Below, piece after piece: positions 13,501 through 24,572 of a stretch of DNA of 64,000 bases (positions within the stretch are counted from its first letter, which is position 1; the number at the start of each line of letters is the position of its first letter). The position numbers and the translations under genes were made by a program. The notes below the pieces were generated by a model, which worked only from the letters and a program-made list of their open reading frames with translations, was not told the DNA's origin and did no database searches. The stretch is from Spodoptera frugiperda (taxonomy: Eukaryota; Arthropoda; Insecta; Lepidoptera; Noctuidae): contig NC_064216.1 of assembly GCF_023101765.2 (NCBI RefSeq), positions 2,542,001 to 2,606,000 on the forward strand, in the 5' to 3' direction.

Positions 13501-13876
13501 TGCCCTGTTGCATTTACATTATGTCTAAAAAACGGGTTTTCTCGTTACAGAAGGCTTGACGCCAGTTCCAGTACCAGTTCAAATCCAAGTTCAAGAGAAT
13601 GAGGCTCCAGCCAGACTCGTCAGACTTCAGCAGCAGCCGCAACAGCAGCTGCAACAGCAGCCGCAACAGCAGCTGCAACAGCAGCTGCAACTGCAGCCGC
13701 AACCACAGGATTCGATAGGTTCAACTACCTTCGGAGCTGCCTCTCAATTTGCAGAAAGACCGCCCGACTTCGGGGAGTATGTGGATTTCGGGGCTCATAC
13801 CGGAGACCATGGGTCCTTCGGGTGGTATGCCGATTACCCAGTGAACAATCATCAAGATTCTAGCTACAGAAAGTAG
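4498..13876 (+). CDS. Small secreted Gln/Pro-rich protein (three-exon model)
   Basis: Exon 1 (4498-4551) is a 5' UTR ending in the start ATG. Exon 2 is 11795-12026 and exon 3 is 13551-13876; introns are GT-AG and phases match. The product is 186 residues. Residues 1-15 (MHTLILAALAAVATA) form a typical signal peptide, which supports the start-codon-only exon. An RVRR basic site around residue 36, a hexaproline run around 46-51 and a Q-rich tract around 105-131 follow. The C terminus has a compact aromatic/Gly block (VDFGAHTGDHGSFGW) that looks constrained. The protein probably enters the secretory pathway, as an extracellular or cuticle-associated product; I do not recognise a named family. 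The stop overlaps a possible donor (AAG|GTAGGT), so a longer isoform cannot be excluded. Exons 2 and 3 are secure; exon 1 is inferred. Confidence 0.75.
5253..5343. repeat. Two-copy tandem repeat, 45-bp period
   Basis: Two adjacent units of 45 bp each begin GGTCCTTT (5254 and 5299) and share the block CCCATAAAACAATATGATAT. They lie in the first intron of the secreted-protein gene, and each contributes one TGGTCCTT word. Confidence 0.7.
5818..6057 (+). pseudogene. Possible helix-turn-helix transposase N-terminal remnant
   Basis: An open stretch of about 79 codons contains KQKVHELTLRNLSPAEISKA followed by IGV and VRR. This resembles the first helix-turn-helix of Tc1/Pogo-type transposases (a lysine-rich lead, then LS..EISK.IGV). 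The frame ends just after this region, and no catalytic domain or TIR was seen. It lies immediately before a SINE. It may be a chance resemblance. Confidence 0.25.
6067..6350 (+). repeat. tRNA-derived SINE (GCCTCGTTGGCCGAGTGG family), diverged copy
   Basis: A full-length but mutated copy. It has a tRNA-like head with A-box and B-box equivalents (GGTTTGATTCCC), a TTTCGAAAAT block, a GTAGCACG.AGTCT block, and the conserved 3' end GGGGATAAAAGGCGTGACG. The 10.52 kb copy is the best in the window. Confidence 0.75.
6360..10515. other. Intron 1 of the secreted-protein gene, no gene seen
   Basis: About 4.1 kb of AT-rich sequence. The open frames here have no domain-like content or repeat support. 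An inverted pair AAGGACCA/TGGTCCTT lies at 8105-8145. Several ATCGAT-like words cluster at about 6840-7060. No RNA gene or intact mobile element was recognised. Confidence 0.4.
10520..10800 (+). repeat. tRNA-derived SINE, best-preserved copy
   Basis: The tRNA-like head carries an A box (TGGCCGAGTGG) and a B box (GGTTCGATTCC). The body runs to the conserved GGGGATTAAAGGCGTGACGA end, and a short TATG repeat forms the tail (10800-10812). The head is too altered after the B box to fold as a tRNA and matches the interspersed copies at 6.07, 25.19 and 25.63 kb, so it is not called a tRNA. It lies in intron 1 of the secreted-protein gene. Confidence 0.85.
13628..13708 (+). repeat. CAG/CAA-rich tandem repeat inside the coding exon
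   Basis: A near-24-bp unit built from CAACAGCAGCTG and CAACAGCAGCCG is repeated in frame and encodes the Q-rich tract (Q with interspersed L and P) of the secreted protein. Units alternate CAG and CAA codons. Length variation between individuals is likely. Confidence 0.85.
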
Positions 13877-14219
13877 GTAAATCAATGAGCGAACAGAACA
13901 AATCCAAGGATCATAGAAAAACTATTGTAGTTTATTGATGATTAGGATTTTAGTAGCAAAATATTCTGCGTCTCGCTCAGAATTCGTACCAAAACTAGAT
14001 GCTAAAAGTTGCAATTATCTTGCCAAGCACTTGTTACTCAAATAAGACCAAAGACAGTATTATTCCAAGTGATATCATTAGGTTTAGGTTCGTAGCTGAA
14101 TAACCGCACATTTGTTACAAACGGTTCATTCCGCTGATACGTTTAATGCACTTTCAACGTTAGTTCCTTTTTATTAGAGTTAAGTTTACAAAGTACACTG
14201 TGATACGTACGAAGCTTAG

Positions 14220-17200
14220 GTAGATGTTTCTTCTTAGATCTTGCTTTATCTTCTGTTTCTATTTCTTTCTTCTTCATTTCTTTCTTTTCTTGCACTTCAC
14301 TGTTATGCTTGCTTGATCACGCTTTTTATCACACATTTTTGTACTTAAATGCTCAACATATCATCATTCTATTGACTTACCTTTACATTATCAATCTTAA
14401 TGTTTCATTTCCTCTATTCTATCTATCTGTTTATGCAACTACTGTATCGCTATAGAAACTATTTTACAAATATAAATGTTACAAATGTTATATTCTTCTT
14501 CGTTTCATTTCACGCTAACATTTCATTATTCTCTTCTATATTCATGCTCGTTCACATTATCATATGTACTGCAACTATTCTATCTCATTCGTACCAAAAT
14601 CATACATTACCTAATTCATTACATCTATTGTATTCATTTCTGCATGCATCTTCAATCAGTTTGCAGCCTAATGTAAGATTTGTATGATCCATATATACAA
14701 TGCTACAGAAAATAAAGTTTTACTAACTCGACCAAAAATACTTGGAGAAAATCTGAGCAGAAATTGTTATTTTGTCATAAAAGATGTCAGGTACCGTGTC
14801 TGTAAGACCTTGATCGGACTAAGATGTAACAAACTTAATCTTATATCTACGCTCATTTATATCTTTAATGCTATCTTGCCCATTTATCTTCATATTTCGC
14901 CTTTCGAAACATCGCTACTATTACACTATGATCTTCCTTTCTATCTTTCATAAGCTCACCACTTTAGTCTTCATCATATGAACTTACCATTTCTACATCA
15001 CATTTGTCATCTCTTAAATCATCGACTACATATTTCATTCCATATTTCTCTGTCTGCTCATTACCTTTTTCATTATTACCATATTCATAATCTACACTTT
15101 TGACTTTAAAACCTTGACTATTACTATTTACATTTCTGTCTTTCAAAACTCTTTTTGCAGCTATTTTTATTTCTTAATTTATCATCTTTCGTATACATAC
15201 ACAAATACATTATTTACATATCAGTAATGATTATCATTATTTTACATTTTTATTACTTCTATATTCTTCTTCTATAAATCGTTTTTATTACTTCTATCAT
15301 ACTTAAGAACTTATTTATTTCTATTCAGTATTTCTTGACTTCTTCAAATATCATTTAAACTTCTTTTTTCAATTCTAAATCTAAATCTACATCTGTGAAA
15401 CTTATTCTTTCCTATGATATTTCAAAGAAATATTTTGTCTTACTTTATTATATCGTCCTGTACTATCGTTTACTTGACCCAATTTTAAATCTATCTCTGT
15501 TTCTCGCCTATACTATGTTTCCTATATTTCTTAAAGAAACGAATGCATTCTTTTCTTTTTTTATTTTGTTTTTCACTTTTGTTGTCTTGACTTCATCTTT
15601 CAACCTCTATCTCTATAACTTATTTACATAAAAAATACTAAAGATCAGTATTTTCAATATTACCTATATCTTCATCTATAAATTATAAATACTATTTACA
15701 ACCTTCCCCAGTATCTATCTTGTATTTTATATATGTATCTATATTATACTTTCTTGTCTATTCTTTCATTTCTTTATATCAGTATTTGTATATTTATTCT
15801 CATCTTATATGAAAATCTATCTCTTTACTTTTGATCTAAGTATTTATTATATTTATTTTATTTTTATACTTTCATTATATCTTGCTATAAACTATTGTAC
15901 ACCTTATTCTATTCTATCTTAAATTCAAAATCTATTTGTCTTTATCTCCTCTACTTCTTTCCTATACCTTTCTTCTATTTTATTTATTTCATCTTCTTTT
16001 ATTTCTATTCCTACATATATCTTTCTATCTTTTATACTTTTCTTGACTTTAAATGTTTAGAAATATGAAATTATATTCATAACATATATCACTATCATGA
16101 ATATTTCACATAATTTCTTCCTATCTTTAAATTCATATCTTTTCCGTTTGATTTCTTATTCTTTTTTTCCCCAAATACTTTGACTTTTATCTACTCTTTT
16201 TATTTCTGTATTTCTTTAATACAATTTATTTTCTCTTTTAATTCTTCTTTCTACAATATGTTTGAAACGTTCATCTAAATATATTTCTTAAATCCTTGGT
16301 ATCTTCCCTACAATCGCTATCTATACATCTACACTTACACACTTTTTCTCTTATATCTCTTATTTTTTTATCAAGCTTCACTATCTTTTCATTTACTCTT
16401 AAAACTATTACATATCAACACCTTTTTATCATTATTTTCTCTGAAAAACGGTGCAGTTTTAATATTCTTGCCTACCTGTCTGTCACATTACTATCAATCT
16501 TATTTTCAATCTTTTCCTCGGTCTTTCTTATTTTTTTCTTCATTTTTTTTTTATGTGGTACATTTTCATATTGATCTGTTACCAATTTTCTGTTCTCTAT
16601 CTTCACTTTACTTATTTCATTTAATTTCTTATTACTTTAAGTTTCTACATCTACATCATTATCCTCCAATCTTTTACTATTGTTACACCTACTACAACTA
16701 TTTACTACGAACTTATCCTTTTATTTCCTTTCGTTTCTCTTTAATTCATTTCTATCATGTCTTTTTCATTTTACTGGAAATAATTATTATATCTTCACTT
16801 TATTCATTATTCAATATTTTTTTCTTTCAATACACTTCTATCAATCTCTACTCTGCTCCTTTTATCAAACTTTTTACTTCTTTACCTTTTGATAGAGCGA
16901 GACACTACGTTCTACGAAATTGAATATAAAAAGCCAAAGTATCTTATGATAGGTGAAATAATATGATTAAAAAAAAATTAAGATGGTCTATCTCAACCAT
17001 GTAATCTTAGCAAAAGCGGGTATGGAAGAGGTAACTGCGAACTACGAAGTATTGGTGGAACCTTTGCAAACTAAAGCATGGCCATGGAAGAATGTTTCTA
17101 CAAATATTCTCAGTCAGACAAAAGTATGGCAGTTTTGAAGTACCTACGCAGAAATGGATACGATACAGTATTGGAGGCTGCAGACATGATGGTGTATCAA

Positions 17201-18005
17201 TTTTATACCAGACTGCAAGATGGAAAGTTATGTAAAATGATTGATGCAAGCTTTGAACACACTCCGCACGTACGAGGATAGCGAATCTGCCTTTACTATT
17301 TCTAGATATGTCATTTCTATCTAAACTACCTTACAAACTTTTCTTTTATTTCTACATTTACTACAGAAGCAATTCTTATTTCTACAATCTTTACTTTACA
17401 GACTTTTTTACTCACTGTTCTTTTGACTTTTGTTCTTTTCTTAACTTCTTTTACACTTCTTCTTATGCTACGCTTCTTTCACCTACTACTCATATTTCAC
17501 ACTACTCTTGTATCTTTACTTTATTCTTTTTTCTTTTCAATGTTCTATTATTTCATCATTATCTTTACTCTTTTTCAATCTCATTTTTGCTTTTCCTATA
17601 CTATACTCTATCTTTAAGTCTATCTCTATCTTTATTACTACTATATCTTTACTCTTTTCTTTTCTTCATTTATTACTCTATTCTATTTTTCACTTGCTTA
17701 TTTCCTTCTCTCTACCTTATATTCTTGCTTATTCTATCTTTTATTTACTTCCATTTTTATAACTACTCTTAACTTATTCTTGCAACTTTTTTATACTTCA
17801 TTTATACTATACTGCATGCTTATATTCTTTTTTCATTTCTTTATCTGTCTTCTCTCTTCTACTCTACGCTTCTTTCCTTTCTCTAAACACTTCTTTCTGC
17901 TATCTTTCACTTTCATTTCTTTCTTGCACTATTCTATCTTTTTCTCGCTTTCCTATTTCCTTACTTTAATCTTCTTTCTTTTTCTCCTTTATACCAAGCT
18001 ACCTG
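14220..18005. other. 3.8-kb pyrimidine-rich, G-depleted tract with two ordinary islands
   Basis: The + strand is dominated by T, C and A with very little G. At 17521-17580, 48 of 60 bases are pyrimidine; at 17641-17700 there are 13 C and 1 G. The tract has no simple repeat unit, only drifting words such as CTTTAT and TCTATCT. Its many Phe/Ser/Leu/Tyr open frames are compositional. On the minus strand it reads as Lys/Glu/Arg/Ile/Asn-rich frames broken by stops; the cleanest is 14964-15146 (60 codons, rich in D, E, K and N). Two islands of normal composition interrupt it: about 14684-14850 and 16890-17300. It starts about 340 bp past the secreted-protein stop codon. Its nature is unknown: a decayed purine-biased coding sequence on the minus strand, a degenerate satellite, or a mutationally asymmetric transcribed tract. 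Confidence 0.7.
17022..17281 (+). pseudogene. Possible coding remnant in the island of the pyrimidine tract
   Basis: Within the 16890-17300 island two overlapping frames look protein-like. One starts at 17022 (MEEVTANYEVLV...) and ends within the island. The other runs 17078-17281 (67 codons) with blocks such as LKYLRRNGYDTVLEA and YQFYTRLQDGKL before TAG. Base composition is balanced, unlike both flanks. I do not recognise a family. It could be a decayed exon, captured sequence or chance. Confidence 0.3.
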
Positions 18006-18222
18006 GTGCGATTTAGAACAAATTACGTCTAAGTATTGTTGCACAGTATTGTTATTTGTTGTTGTTATTAAATCATTGTTGATTACCTGACTATTGTTTT
18101 CTTTGTTTTATATTTCATTTGAATCGACGATTAATAAATTGTTGAAACGGTATTTTTGTATTTTTATTTTAATAATCTGATTGGATTTTTATAAGACCCT
18201 TAATTTTGTGTCTAGTAAATAG

Positions 18223-18395
18223 TACTTAGTAGTAGCACGGAGTCTGGAATTGTGCCCAGTAGGTATATGGCAATAGACTCACCTCCAATAACATGGGATT
18301 TATAACACAAATGGTGAGAAGTGGGTGCACAGTGGCATTACGTGCCGTTATGTACACCTCTGCATACCAGGCATAAAAGGCGTGACGATAAGTAG
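18223..18395 (+). repeat. 5'-truncated tRNA-SINE copy
   Basis: It begins inside the body (GTAGCACGGAGTCTGG) and ends with the family 3' block AAAAGGCGTGACGATAAG. The tRNA-like head is missing, as expected for incomplete reverse transcription. Confidence 0.75.
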
Positions 18396-19964
18396 TAACT
18401 AGTATTATTATAAATGCAAAAACCTTCAAGAGTGTCTTTACAATAACCGAGACTCTGTAAACTACGAAGGAAGTTGACAAGTAAAAACCACAAAAATATT
18501 TTTAATACTTTTATTTCTTACACTTAACATATAATCTCGTACAATGATATTTAAAATAGATTTCTTTTGATCTCATCAACAGCATAGATAGGGGTGTTTC
18601 GATCTAAGATTCTACTTACATATATGACAGACTACCTATACATAACAGGTATACACATATACAAACAGAGTTGTACATAAGTTGTACATAAAGATAGGCA
18701 AGAAGAATCATTTGTAGTTAGGACATAGATTTAAATATTTTTTTCATATTGCAACATTTTTAGACCGCTGTATTGCCATGACAGAATTTCGGCACAGATT
18801 AAAAATGATGAGCTTTATGACCATGTTTTTTTTAATAATTAGGCAAAGGCGATTTGTACAGACAGATGCTATAATACACTCTTGACATTTAGCCATTGTT
18901 TGGCACATTTTGATGAACACTATTTTTCCTCTGTAAGCCGATTTATGGCCATCTTTACATATTATTATAAAGATTTTCGTGAATCAATGTTTTTTTGCTT
19001 AATTTACATACTTGCCTTTCAATATCTTTCCTAAGCCTTTCACTACCAATTTTTCAAACCAAACAAATCTATATTTCTATAAAAAATGCGTAAAGTTAGC
19101 CCGTATTACTAAGCCGCTGAAATTCACAGGCATTTTTTGGAATTTAATTACAAAAAGAAACAGAATATTAATAAGAATAATACTGACAAACTCAGACCAA
19201 ATAAATTAAAAATCACAGTTGATGCTTACTTTGCTAAAGAAATAAATAAAAATAAAATATTTGAGATCAAACCTTAGGTATATTTTGTACGTTTGAGCTG
19301 TATAGACCTTTCTAGACGTTAAGAGATTAGTTAGAAAATATTTTACACAGAATCTAAAAATATTTCATCACTGTCACTGTCAACATTTGCGCAAATTAGT
19401 TTCTATTGGTTGCGCAAGTGCACAACTATGCGCAAAACTCATTGCGCTAACGGGATATCTTTAAACTAAGCACTTTTTCTTTCTATAATGATGTGTGAAA
19501 TATTTTAAATTAATCTCTTCAAACAAATCCGTTGCGCTAACCGTATCCTAACCATACATAATAAGACACTGTTAGACAATCACATATCTTTGCTTCCCTA
19601 CCAAAATCTTTCAAATGTATGTTAATGATAACTAGTTGGTAAAATGCTGAAGTAAATTCTACTTAGGCCAAATTACTAGAACATTATTTTAAATGAGTGT
19701 TGCGCTACGTGCTTTAGATGAAGCAGCGTAACATGTTGCTGTATCAAGCAGTGTAACGTTAGATTAGAAGGTAATTACAGGTTTAACGCTTGTTCGCGTT
19801 TAAAGATAAGTAGAGAAATATATTTTTGGTATAAAGCTATTTACTTTATGTTGTGCTTGAGATACTATTTTATATTAGATACATATTAGATTTGCATAAA
19901 GGTCTGATTTTTTAAGTTTCATACCTAGAGAAAGGTTTAAAATCAAATGTTGCTATATTAGATT

Positions 19965-20150
19965 TTTTATGGTATAAGCCGGTAAACGAGCAGACGGATC
20001 ATCTGATGGTAAGCAATCGCCGCCACCCATGGACATCCGAAACACCAGAGATGTTACAAGTGCTTTGCTGGCCTTTTGGGGGTTAGGAATTTAAGGGTTG
20101 TTGGAGAATCGGGGATTGGGTAGATTGGGGTAATTGGACCTCATTAGTAA
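19965..20150 (+). repeat. Interspersed family copy (ATCTGATGGTAAGCAATCGC)
   Basis: Contains the ordered blocks ACGAGCAGACGGATCATCTG, GCCGCCACCCATGGACA, GAAACACCAGAG, GGCCTTTTGGGGGTTAGGAA and GGGGATTGGG. The same order is seen at 28.6 kb, and in reverse at 34.2 and 45.6 kb. Confidence 0.7.
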
Positions 20151-21096
20151 TCTTGGTCAAAATGGGATGTCGTTTTTCATTACTAATTAAAAGTAATGGT
20201 TTTAGCATTTTAGCTATTTGATTTAGTTCTCAAACACAACACAAAGTATAGAAGTTAATCTTATAAATACATTTATGTTACACTATACATCAATACACAT
20301 TCGAAACGGCTAAGCTAAGCTTTGTCTAACATCAAAAATTTTCAAAGACATTTGTAGCAGAGATAGGAAAATATTTCACTACGATTTATTTATTTTATTA
20401 TTTTGTTTTGATATGCAATAACTGGCCCTGTACTGACTAGGAAGTACGCAAAAATCTTTCAATGTTTTTAAACTCCTTTCCTTGTCATACTAACAATACA
20501 ATGAATTTTTCGTTTTCATTCCGCTTGTAGATGTATTTTCAACATATGGTGTACAGCACCCTCCCGCTCACAATTAAAGAAAAGTAACGCCTGATTCTAT
20601 TCTATATATCCCTTCCTTGTTTTGTTTGGGATTTGTATTGGAAAAAATATTTCTTTAAAAAGGGAACGCAAGTAATTTCTTTTGTTTTATATTAGCAACA
20701 TCGAAATTTAATTTCGCGTATGACTGATGTTACAATATCAAAGTATAAGACTTATATGAATGAGTTTACGTTCTTCCTCGACAGTACATCCAAAGTATTC
20801 AAATAAAATCCCAGATACAGACCGCGGTAGCCTTCGATCCCTTGGTACAGTATAAAATTGTAGACGAGTATAGAAAAATAAGTATTTATGATATATAAAA
20901 TATGCGTTAAACAATTCGACTGTTAAGATGGAGACTCATACAACTCCGCAATAAAGTTTAAAGGAAGCAAGCATAGACAGAGTGTTTCGAAAAACTGATA
21001 AAAAAATAACAACAGCCTGTATAGAAAAGACGAAAGTAAGAGAGCACCATTGTAGAAGTATGAGCAATTAGCCATACACGATAATTAATTATTCAC

Positions 21097-21413
21097 TAAA
21101 GCCTCGTATTCGCTGTAGATCGCTTCAACATGTTGCAACGTGTCTTGTTACATGTTGCGTGTTGTTTGATACTGACTAGTAAGTAGTGCCTGTAACTTGC
21201 AACGTTACACATCGACTGCTCATTAATTTCCACCCTGCCTAGTTAATATAAAACTAGGTTAAACCATCAGATAGAGGACCTTTTTATTTAAACTTTTTCG
21301 TAACGTGTAACGTTGCAAGTTTGTATGTGCTTTGTATGTAATGTTGCTGCAACAAGTAACAGTAACACGTTGCGTGACACGTTGTAAAACATGTTGTCCA
21401 GAATCCGAGGCTT
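21097..21413. mobile_element. MITE with imperfect terminal inverted repeats
   Basis: The left end (AAGCCTCGTATTC, then ACATGTTGCAACGTG) and the right end (CACGTTG, ACATGTTG, GAATCCGAGGCTT) are imperfect inverted repeats over about 50 bp. The interior is full of CAACGTT/AACGTTG-like words on both strands, giving a partly palindromic element of about 317 bp with no coding capacity. Confidence 0.6.
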
Positions 21414-23772
21414 ACTACAAATATGAAGTACTTCGCCGCTAGATCACGTGTATCTACACAATTAACACAATTATCTACCCATTTCACTATTATTACTATT
21501 TAAATAAATTAATAATACGACTATTACACCTCTATTACCTTTATATTATTAATAGAAATATGAAGGCAAGAGAAATAACACCTTATACTGCAGTCAGATA
21601 CGGTTCATATTCGTAGGAATTTTATAGAGCCAGATAAGTTCGTTTTGCGCTCAAGAGATGGCGTTAGTGAAGCATTATGTCCTCTAAGTCTTATAAAAGT
21701 ATTTTATTTTGAGATTAACTGGTTATTCTGGAATACCTAAGAATATATTAAGCTTTAAAATATATCTTTTAGTTTCTTTAGGCCTGAGCTATGACCTGTA
21801 TCTGACTGCAGACTTATTATAACACCAATTTAGGAGGTTAGATACAGTAAACATTAATATAGTTTATTTTCTATTTAACACAGAGCTTCTTCCTTTACTT
21901 TATGCTTGATATAGAACTCTAAACACACTGACATCTAACACTAGGTTTTTGAAAAACTGACCATTTTAGATTAACTTAGACTTTGTTGAAAATACATAAC
22001 ATACAAGCAAGAACCCATTGTCAATGAAGAAATCTTCAACTAAAGTTTAATAGTTTACATAACCAGTCACCACTTTTCCAAAACCGAATCATCCGATTTA
22101 TCGGTATGAATATATCGATTTACCGATGTATCGATAACAACAATGGTCTAACTTGTGATCAATCTTTCAAAAACCGAGAGTTAAATGTCTGAATTAAATT
22201 CTTATTTAATAATACCGATTACATGATAGTAAACTATTACGTTAATTCTTATTCCTGTCCCATTATATGACGACAAGACCCAGTAATTACAGATTAAAAA
22301 CATTTATTTCTTAAAAATAATAATTAATCTTATACTAACCTCCTTCTCTCGTCCATTGATCTTAGGCATACATTAATACACATATAAAATGCATATAACT
22401 AGCCTATTGAACTGAACACAATCCAAATTAGGTCTTATGTTCTTTGGTATAGGGTGCAATTTACATTAATAATAGACTGTCTAGGAAAAATTGTGAGTAG
22501 CTGTTAAAAATGTAAGACAGTCACTTCTAGAATGTTCTATTTTCGTAAAAACGTCTAGTAATTAATCTCACACAAGTCGGCAGTGCTAATTCTCGCAAAA
22601 GTACCAATTTTAGTTAAATTACGAATATTGAAACATAATGTACAATCGACAAATTTCATTATGACCCAGTGTAAGCTTCAGCTACCGACATTCTACAGTA
22701 CTTCCTGATGACTTTGTTGTTCTGACGATTAGAAGCGTTTTTTTAAGTAGGTCACGATTCAAATGCGTCGATTGTACATTGTATATCTAACTTCCACTAT
22801 GTGCTTCTATGTTCTATACACATACTATGTATAATATCAAGATAAGCATAGTTAGGCGTACACTCAATTCCATACAAATTTTATTTACTAAACATTTAAA
22901 ATGTCTTAATGCTGAATGCTTGACTATTAAGCTGTTGAGCTAATATGAAATAAAAATGCCTAATTAATTACTACTTTACGTTGTTCAATCGATAAATACA
23001 CTTATTTACTTTGTAAGAAGAAGTAATTTCACCAGATGGAGCTAGTGTGAATGTGTTTTCTATTATGTCTTTTATACCAGAGGTTAAGTAGATTTTACTA
23101 CGTGTTGATGGCTTTTTTACTACTAGACTAAAATTCTCTCTTTTCTTTTTCCTTCATAAAATCCTTGTTCTTTTATTCAAGTAAGTATTTTTATCGATAA
23201 AACAATGTAACATCTACCACGATTCACCTTCAATTTATATTGCAAAGCACAAATATACAAGTACGTACGTATATGTTACACGAATCTTATTTATATAAAA
23301 AATTTGACAGATCTTCACTATGATTATTTCTAATTTCATTTTAATTACATCTGAATGAATAATACTTGTTCTTTTGTATTTATTTCGAAAGTATATCAAT
23401 ATACTTATAATTATATATATAATTATAATATACTAGAATTTTCCATAATTGTTGTTTCGAGTTTTAATACGACTTTAATAATTCTTATTACCAAGTATAA
23501 ATGCGAATCCAGTAAGCTATAATAGTACCTATATTATATTTTAATAATAATAATAAATATTTTTCCCTATTATATTATTATTTCGTCACCTTCTGGGGTT
23601 ATCTTTACTAATTTCAATACTTTAACCATTCGTACAATAAATAGCGCAACAGCTTTTAACCTTTTTTAAATTCCATCATCAAAGCTAAGCGTTAAAACTA
23701 TCATTTCAATTATCATCATCGCACCTTTACCAATATCAATATTTCCATACTAGTCCATTTTTCACGAATTAA

Positions 23773-23910
23773 CGCCCAAATACTCAAATACTACTCAATT
23801 TTAAGTTGTACTTAAATATAGTGCTATCTCTGTCATTTTATAAAGAATTATTAGAGATAGAACTACACTTGAGAGCGTCTTAAAATTGAGTAGCGTTTGA
23901 GTATTCGGGC
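23773..23910. mobile_element. Short MITE with about 36-bp TIRs
   Basis: GCCCAAATACTCAAATACT at the left and the inverted version (AGCGTTTGAGTATTCGGGC) at the right bracket 138 bp. An inner inverted match (CTACTCAATTTTAAG against CTTAAAATTGAGTAG) extends the TIRs. There is no open frame. It is non-autonomous; the superfamily is not assigned. Confidence 0.7.
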
Positions 23911-24229
23911 ATAAATGTCGTATTATATTTACTTATATTTTAATTTTGTCAGAATCTGGATTAAGGTTTTATCACTACCACGGTCATTAAGTCCATATAT
24001 CGCAAAAATATTTAGACATATAATCATACAAATTGACTTACTGACTAAAAACCACCCCGTTCCTTCTCCTGCTTTGAGATACAAATTGACTTGACATAAT
24101 TATATTACCAATCCCGTACGAAAAAATCTTACAACATCCAATATTATAACGACATATGGACAAAACTTTAACTCACAACTATATGCAGCATTTTAGACCA
24201 CAATCACAGCTCAAAAACCACTGCATACA

Positions 24230-24556
24230 ATTATAAGTCTTATTAAAAGTGTGATAAAGTCAATAATGGAGTCATAGGCGTAGCCAGGTGGGGTTTTGGG
24301 GGTTCAACCCCCCCCCCCCTGAAAAAAAACGTACCTAGACATAACAGATCGTTATTTTTCCAGTTAGCATAGTACATCCCCGTTTGGCAAAGGTCTCTAT
24401 GACTACCTATGAATCTGTTTATTACATATTACATAAATTGTTTATTTTTTTCACGTATGGAGGTTATTTTTTTTTGGTCACACATTGGAAACTAAAATCT
24501 GGCTACGCCTATGATTATAAGTCTTATTAAAACAGTGTTAAAGTCAATAATGGAGT
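24230..24556. mobile_element. TIR element (GGCGTAGCC type) bounded by a 43-bp direct repeat
   Basis: The element proper is 24273-24513, with inverted ends CATAGGCGTAGCCAG and CTGGCTACGCCTATG and a C-run near 24310. A 43-bp sequence abuts it exactly on both sides (24230-24272 and 24514-24556); the two copies differ at only a few positions. The right copy ends 16 bp before the stop codon position of the minus-strand CAP-Gly gene, so the insertion lies in its 3' UTR. Ordinary DNA-transposon target duplications are 2-10 bp. Confidence 0.75.
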
Positions 24557-24572
24557 GATTACCGTTAATGAG

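Larger units (their letters stand above)
18480..24229. other. AT-rich stretch, possible long 3' UTR of the CAP-Gly gene plus intergenic
   Basis: No open frame with domain-like content occurs in about 5.7 kb. Minus-strand poly(A) signals (TTTATT on +) are scattered, including one near 18510. Part of this may therefore be 3' untranslated sequence of the minus-strand CAP-Gly gene, whose stop codon is at 24573; no boundary can be fixed by eye. Repeats inside are listed separately (19.97, 21.1 and 23.77 kb). A segment at about 20460-20600 is related to one at 61.12-61.29 kb. Confidence 0.35.

Noticed and set aside
14400..17990. Many overlapping + strand open frames of 60-154 codons rich in Phe, Ser, Leu and Tyr
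   Set aside because: They follow from the T/C-rich composition, in which stop codons are rare. Overlapping frames in the same stretch look equally open, and none has domain-like residue use.
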